Assembly (NCBI GenBank): GCA_002494645.1
Contig: DACE01000002.1
Coordinates: 338-27,321, forward strand
Direction: 5' to 3'
DNA from: Euryarchaeota archaeon UBA256
GTDB lineage: Archaea > Thermoplasmatota > Poseidoniia > Poseidoniales > Poseidoniaceae
DNA length: 26,984 nt
The stretch's first letter is position 1, and each line of letters starts with the position of its first letter. This document shows, piece after piece, positions 24,491-26,984 of this stretch. Made by a program: the position numbers and the translations under genes. The notes beneath the pieces were generated by a model that did no database searches, was not told the origin of the DNA, and saw only the letters and a list, made by a program, of their open reading frames with translations.

Positions 24491-26008
24491 ATGGATGACA
24501 AGTACGATTTGGTTGGCTTCATGTTGAGTAGGGACGGTGTTCTCCGTTCCAGCCTCATCGACCTTCTTTCGGGCACGCCCCTCGAGGACAGCGCTTCTTC
24601 AATATCATTCGCTGTGGCCACTTTCGCGCTGGTCAACGTCGTCTTTTTGATGCTCTTCTTTTCGCAATTCGCAATCCTATGGATTGAACGCAAGGCAGTG
24701 GCCCGCATGCAAGACCGCTACGGTGCAACCACGGCACTTCGCTCGCTTTGGGTCGGTGAAAACGGCGTCACTGCAGGTGAATGGTGGAACATGCTCCCCT
24801 TTGGCCTGGGAACACCCATAGGGGCAGTTAACAAATGGTTGAACAAGAATTTCGGAAATCGTGATGAAAACTTCCCTACCGTTGACCGTGTCAACAACCG
24901 TTCTTGGATGGGCAAGACCATTCTGCCTGGTTTCTTCCAAAACGTCGCCGACGGCATGAAATTCCTCGTCAAGGAACACATGGTCCCTCAACGCGCAGAC
25001 CGCCTCATCTTCGAGGTGTCGCCCTTCCTCATCGTGTCATCTACGCTTCTTATTCTCGGCATGATTCCGCTCTCAAGTGGCATCTACGCTACCAATCCTG
25101 ACCTATCCATTCTCTACGCCATCGCCATCTTCGGAATCGCTCCGATTGGTGTGTTCTTTGCTGGTTGGTCCTCCAACAACAAGTATACGCTCATCGGCGG
25201 TATTCGCTCAGCGGCTCAACTTACGGCCTACGAAATTCCCCTTTTGCTCACCTTGCTCTCCGTAGCAATCCTTTCTGGGACCTTCAACATCGTTGAAAGC
25301 ATTCATTTCCAACACTCCGCAGGCGCTTGGAACATCTTCCTGATGCCACTGGCAGCCGCACTCTTCCTCATCACGATGATCGCAGAAGTCGAACGTGTAC
25401 CGTTTGACATGCCAGAGGCAGAAGCCGAACTCGTCGAAGGCTGGTGGACTGAATATGGAGGCATGCGTTTCGGTATGTTGTTCATGGCTGAATACATTCG
25501 CACCTATGCTGCCTGTTTCCTCTTTACTCACTTCTTCCTTGGTGGCTGGCATCTTCCCTTCCAAGGAACCATTGGTTCGATTGAATTCCTTGGCCTTGGT
25601 GGATTGTACCTCTTGATTCCAGGAGCGATCATGACGCTGGTGAAATCATGGCTCGTCTTCCTTATTGTCTTCGTTTGGGCTCGATTCTCACTGGCTCGTA
25701 TCCGAACCGACCAAATCCTCGAATTTGGATGGCGCATGCTCTTGCCCCTGGCAGTTCTCCAAGTCTTCTTGGCTTTGGTGTACCGTTTGTACCTGTTCAA
25801 ACCCGAAAATATGGCCGATACCGTGGCCGGTGGGAACGCTTGGGACGCCTTTGGCATCCCCAGTCTCGTGCCCATCCTCACCACGCTGTTCTGGCTTGCT
25901 ATCTTCGTGATTTATCTCAATGATGAGGATAAATCAGCGACACCGGAACGAATGTTCCATGTCCATACTGTCGAGCCTGCGGGAACTGTAGTCCCGGGGC
26001 AGGAGTGA
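24491..26008 (+). CDS. nuoH: Complex I subunit H with an enlarged TM1-TM2 loop
   Basis: The 505-residue protein is much longer than usual (about 325-350). TM1 (about 38-62) ends in IERKAVARMQDRYG (65-78), the normal start of the first cytoplasmic loop. The loop's normal end, LPGFFQNVADGMKFLVKE (145-162), comes only after about 65 extra residues rich in Trp, Asn and Gly (about 80-144). Later marks are SAAQLTAYEIP (240-250), the quinone-channel loop AEVERVPFDMPEAEAELVEG (298-317), EYGGMRF (321-327) and MAEY (332-335). Eight or nine TMs are expected. A further 37 polar residues at the N-terminus and a polar tail of about 30 residues add length. NuoH joins the quinone site to the proton pumps, and its acidic loops are intact. 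Confidence 0.95.
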   Translation: MDDKYDLVGFMLSRDGVLRSSLIDLLSGTPLEDSASSISFAVATFALVNVVFLMLFFSQFAILWIERKAVARMQDRYGATTALRSLWVGENGVTAGEWWNMLPFGLGTPIGAVNKWLNKNFGNRDENFPTVDRVNNRSWMGKTILPGFFQNVADGMKFLVKEHMVPQRADRLIFEVSPFLIVSSTLLILGMIPLSSGIYATNPDLSILYAIAIFGIAPIGVFFAGWSSNNKYTLIGGIRSAAQLTAYEIPLLLTLLSVAILSGTFNIVESIHFQHSAGAWNIFLMPLAAALFLITMIAEVERVPFDMPEAEAELVEGWWTEYGGMRFGMLFMAEYIRTYAACFLFTHFFLGGWHLPFQGTIGSIEFLGLGGLYLLIPGAIMTLVKSWLVFLIVFVWARFSLARIRTDQILEFGWRMLLPLAVLQVFLALVYRLYLFKPENMADTVAGGNAWDAFGIPSLVPILTTLFWLAIFVIYLNDEDKSATPERMFHVHTVEPAGTVVPGQE

Positions 26009-26013
26009 GGTGA
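26007..26013 (+). promoter_or_regulatory. SD of nuoI fused to the nuoH stop
   Basis: GAGGTGA starts at the second base of the nuoH stop TGA (26006-26008) and lies four bases before ATG 26018, repeating the nuoD-nuoH junction exactly. Confidence 0.75.
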
Positions 26014-26017
26014 AACC

Positions 26018-26984
26018 ATGCCAATGCATCCACACGCACAACCGAATTTCAGAAACTTGTTTTGGTACCCGTTCAAAATTACCTTGATCACTGCCTTGCG
26101 TACTTTCCCCTTCATCGGTAAGCGCTTCGGCAAGCGTCTTGGCGCATACCACAACTCCAGCCATCCAGAGTTCTTGGATGATGGCAGTCGCGCTCGAGCC
26201 GCCTCAACAGCGGACATGAACGACATCAGCCGGCAAGAGTTCGCACCTGACCGTGTGACCTCTGACCTCAAACCCACGCTATGGAAGCCACAAACCGTTC
26301 AGTATCCCTACGAACGTCTTGAAGACATGGAGCCGTGGCTCTTTGTCCCCGGTAATTACAACGGTCGAATCGGCGTGATTTGGGAAACATGTACGGCGTG
26401 CAAGATGTGCGTGAACATCTGCCCCAACGATTGTTTGCACATGACTACTGAGTTGCGTGTTGACGTCCTTGACGGTGCTGAAGGCGAAAACGCCGGCATG
26501 GGTGCTGACCTTGAAGTCGGCAAGTATGCGGCGGTAGAGAAGCCAGAAGTTGTCGCTGAATTGGACACTTTCAATCACGTTACTGCCCACACCGACGCAC
26601 CTCAAGAATGGCGCTTTGCAGAAGTTCTCGACCTCTCGGGCGACACCGCAACAGTACGATGGAATGATTCTGGCGAAGAAGCCATGGTCGACCGTGCTGA
26701 ACTCCTTCCCGCCGACGACCAAATCGTCTCGGGCCGCATCGACCTCGGCCGGTGCATGTTCTGTGGACTCTGTATGGAATCTTGTGGATTTACCTCCTTC
26801 TTCATGACCAACGAATACGATGGCATGTCGGGCTTCACCCGTCAAGACTTGTGGTTTGACGCCTCTCGTACCCGTGTGCTTCCCGGTGTCCACCAAGAAG
26901 CCGTTGACGCTGAGTTGGCTAAGCGAGCCTCGAAAGAGCGCGACAAGCGTGCCAAGAAGGCAGCCAAAGAAGCTGCTGCCAAGG
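26018..26984 (+). CDS. nuoI: Complex I subunit I with an insertion between its 4Fe-4S motifs (3' partial)
   Basis: The frame from ATG 26018 is open to the window end (322 codons). The first cluster motif is CTACKMCVNICP (Cys125, 128, 131, 135). The second is CMFCGLCMESCGF (Cys246, 249, 252, 256), where Gly replaces the usual Pro after the last Cys. In E. coli NuoI the motifs are about 30 residues apart; here the gap is 110. The extra part includes a Tudor/SH3-like stretch (about 198-231, with FAEVLDLSGDTATVRW and GEEAMVDRAELLP). About 65 residues are also added before the first motif, including a basic amphipathic start (FKITLITALRTFPFIGKRFG). The end is Lys/Ala-rich (AKRASKERDKRAKKAAKEAA) and continues past the window. 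NuoI normally passes electrons towards N2 in NuoB. Confidence 0.93.
   Translation, partial: MPMHPHAQPNFRNLFWYPFKITLITALRTFPFIGKRFGKRLGAYHNSSHPEFLDDGSRARAASTADMNDISRQEFAPDRVTSDLKPTLWKPQTVQYPYERLEDMEPWLFVPGNYNGRIGVIWETCTACKMCVNICPNDCLHMTTELRVDVLDGAEGENAGMGADLEVGKYAAVEKPEVVAELDTFNHVTAHTDAPQEWRFAEVLDLSGDTATVRWNDSGEEAMVDRAELLPADDQIVSGRIDLGRCMFCGLCMESCGFTSFFMTNEYDGMSGFTRQDLWFDASRTRVLPGVHQEAVDAELAKRASKERDKRAKKAAKEAAAK

Noticed and set aside
26279..26896. 205-codon minus-strand frame within nuoI
   Set aside because: The plus strand encodes both 4Fe-4S motifs of NuoI, and the antisense frame has no family features.

Overview
The window most likely comes from a planktonic euryarchaeon of the Marine Group II type (Candidatus Poseidoniales, Thermoplasmata-related). 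This is inferred from four things: an archaeal/eukaryotic-only ribosomal protein (L15e), SD sequences reading GAGGTGA that match the 3' end of archaeal 16S rRNA, a complex I operon without NADH-module genes between nuoD and nuoH, and very large secreted proteins built from PKD, CARDB and NEW3-like beta domains. No rRNA, tRNA, CRISPR array, insertion sequence or prophage gene was seen. No stretch longer than 300 bases lacks a gene.

Layout. Positions 1-1599 hold the end of an unrecognised membrane protein and a HEAT-like helical protein that probably has its own leaderless promoter. A 53-bp tandem repeat then fills the gap between convergent genes. On the minus strand are a DUF6159-like membrane protein and a SpoU/TrmH-family RNA 2'-O-methyltransferase. 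On the plus strand, 3402-5953 carries a rhodanese, ribosomal protein L15e, a small PRC-barrel protein and an RNase Z-like nuclease; with the methyltransferase this makes a neighbourhood rich in RNA-processing and translation genes.

Positions 5979-21432 form a 15-kb co-oriented set of five cell-surface genes. They are a PKD-domain ectodomain protein with one TM and a cytoplasmic zinc ribbon, a 1554-residue secreted protein of no recognised family, a small single-pass protein, a membrane-anchored subtilase (intact Asp/His/Ser triad) ending in a cytoplasmic eight-ligand RING-like zinc module, and a 958-residue NEW3/Ig-repeat protein with a C-terminal TM. Joining outer beta-domain or protease parts to inner zinc modules suggests a surface machine with a cytoplasmic docking side. 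This is the best candidate here for an undescribed system.

Positions 21592-26984 are the start of a complex I operon, nuoA-B-C-D-H-I, running off the window inside nuoI. Junctions are 2-11 nt, and most stop codons are fused to the next gene's SD. Three subunits show insertions on the cytoplasmic side around the quinone site: a long NuoA loop with a missing conserved Glu, about 65 extra residues in the NuoH TM1-TM2 loop, and about 80 extra residues between the two 4Fe-4S motifs of NuoI that include a Tudor/SH3-like stretch.
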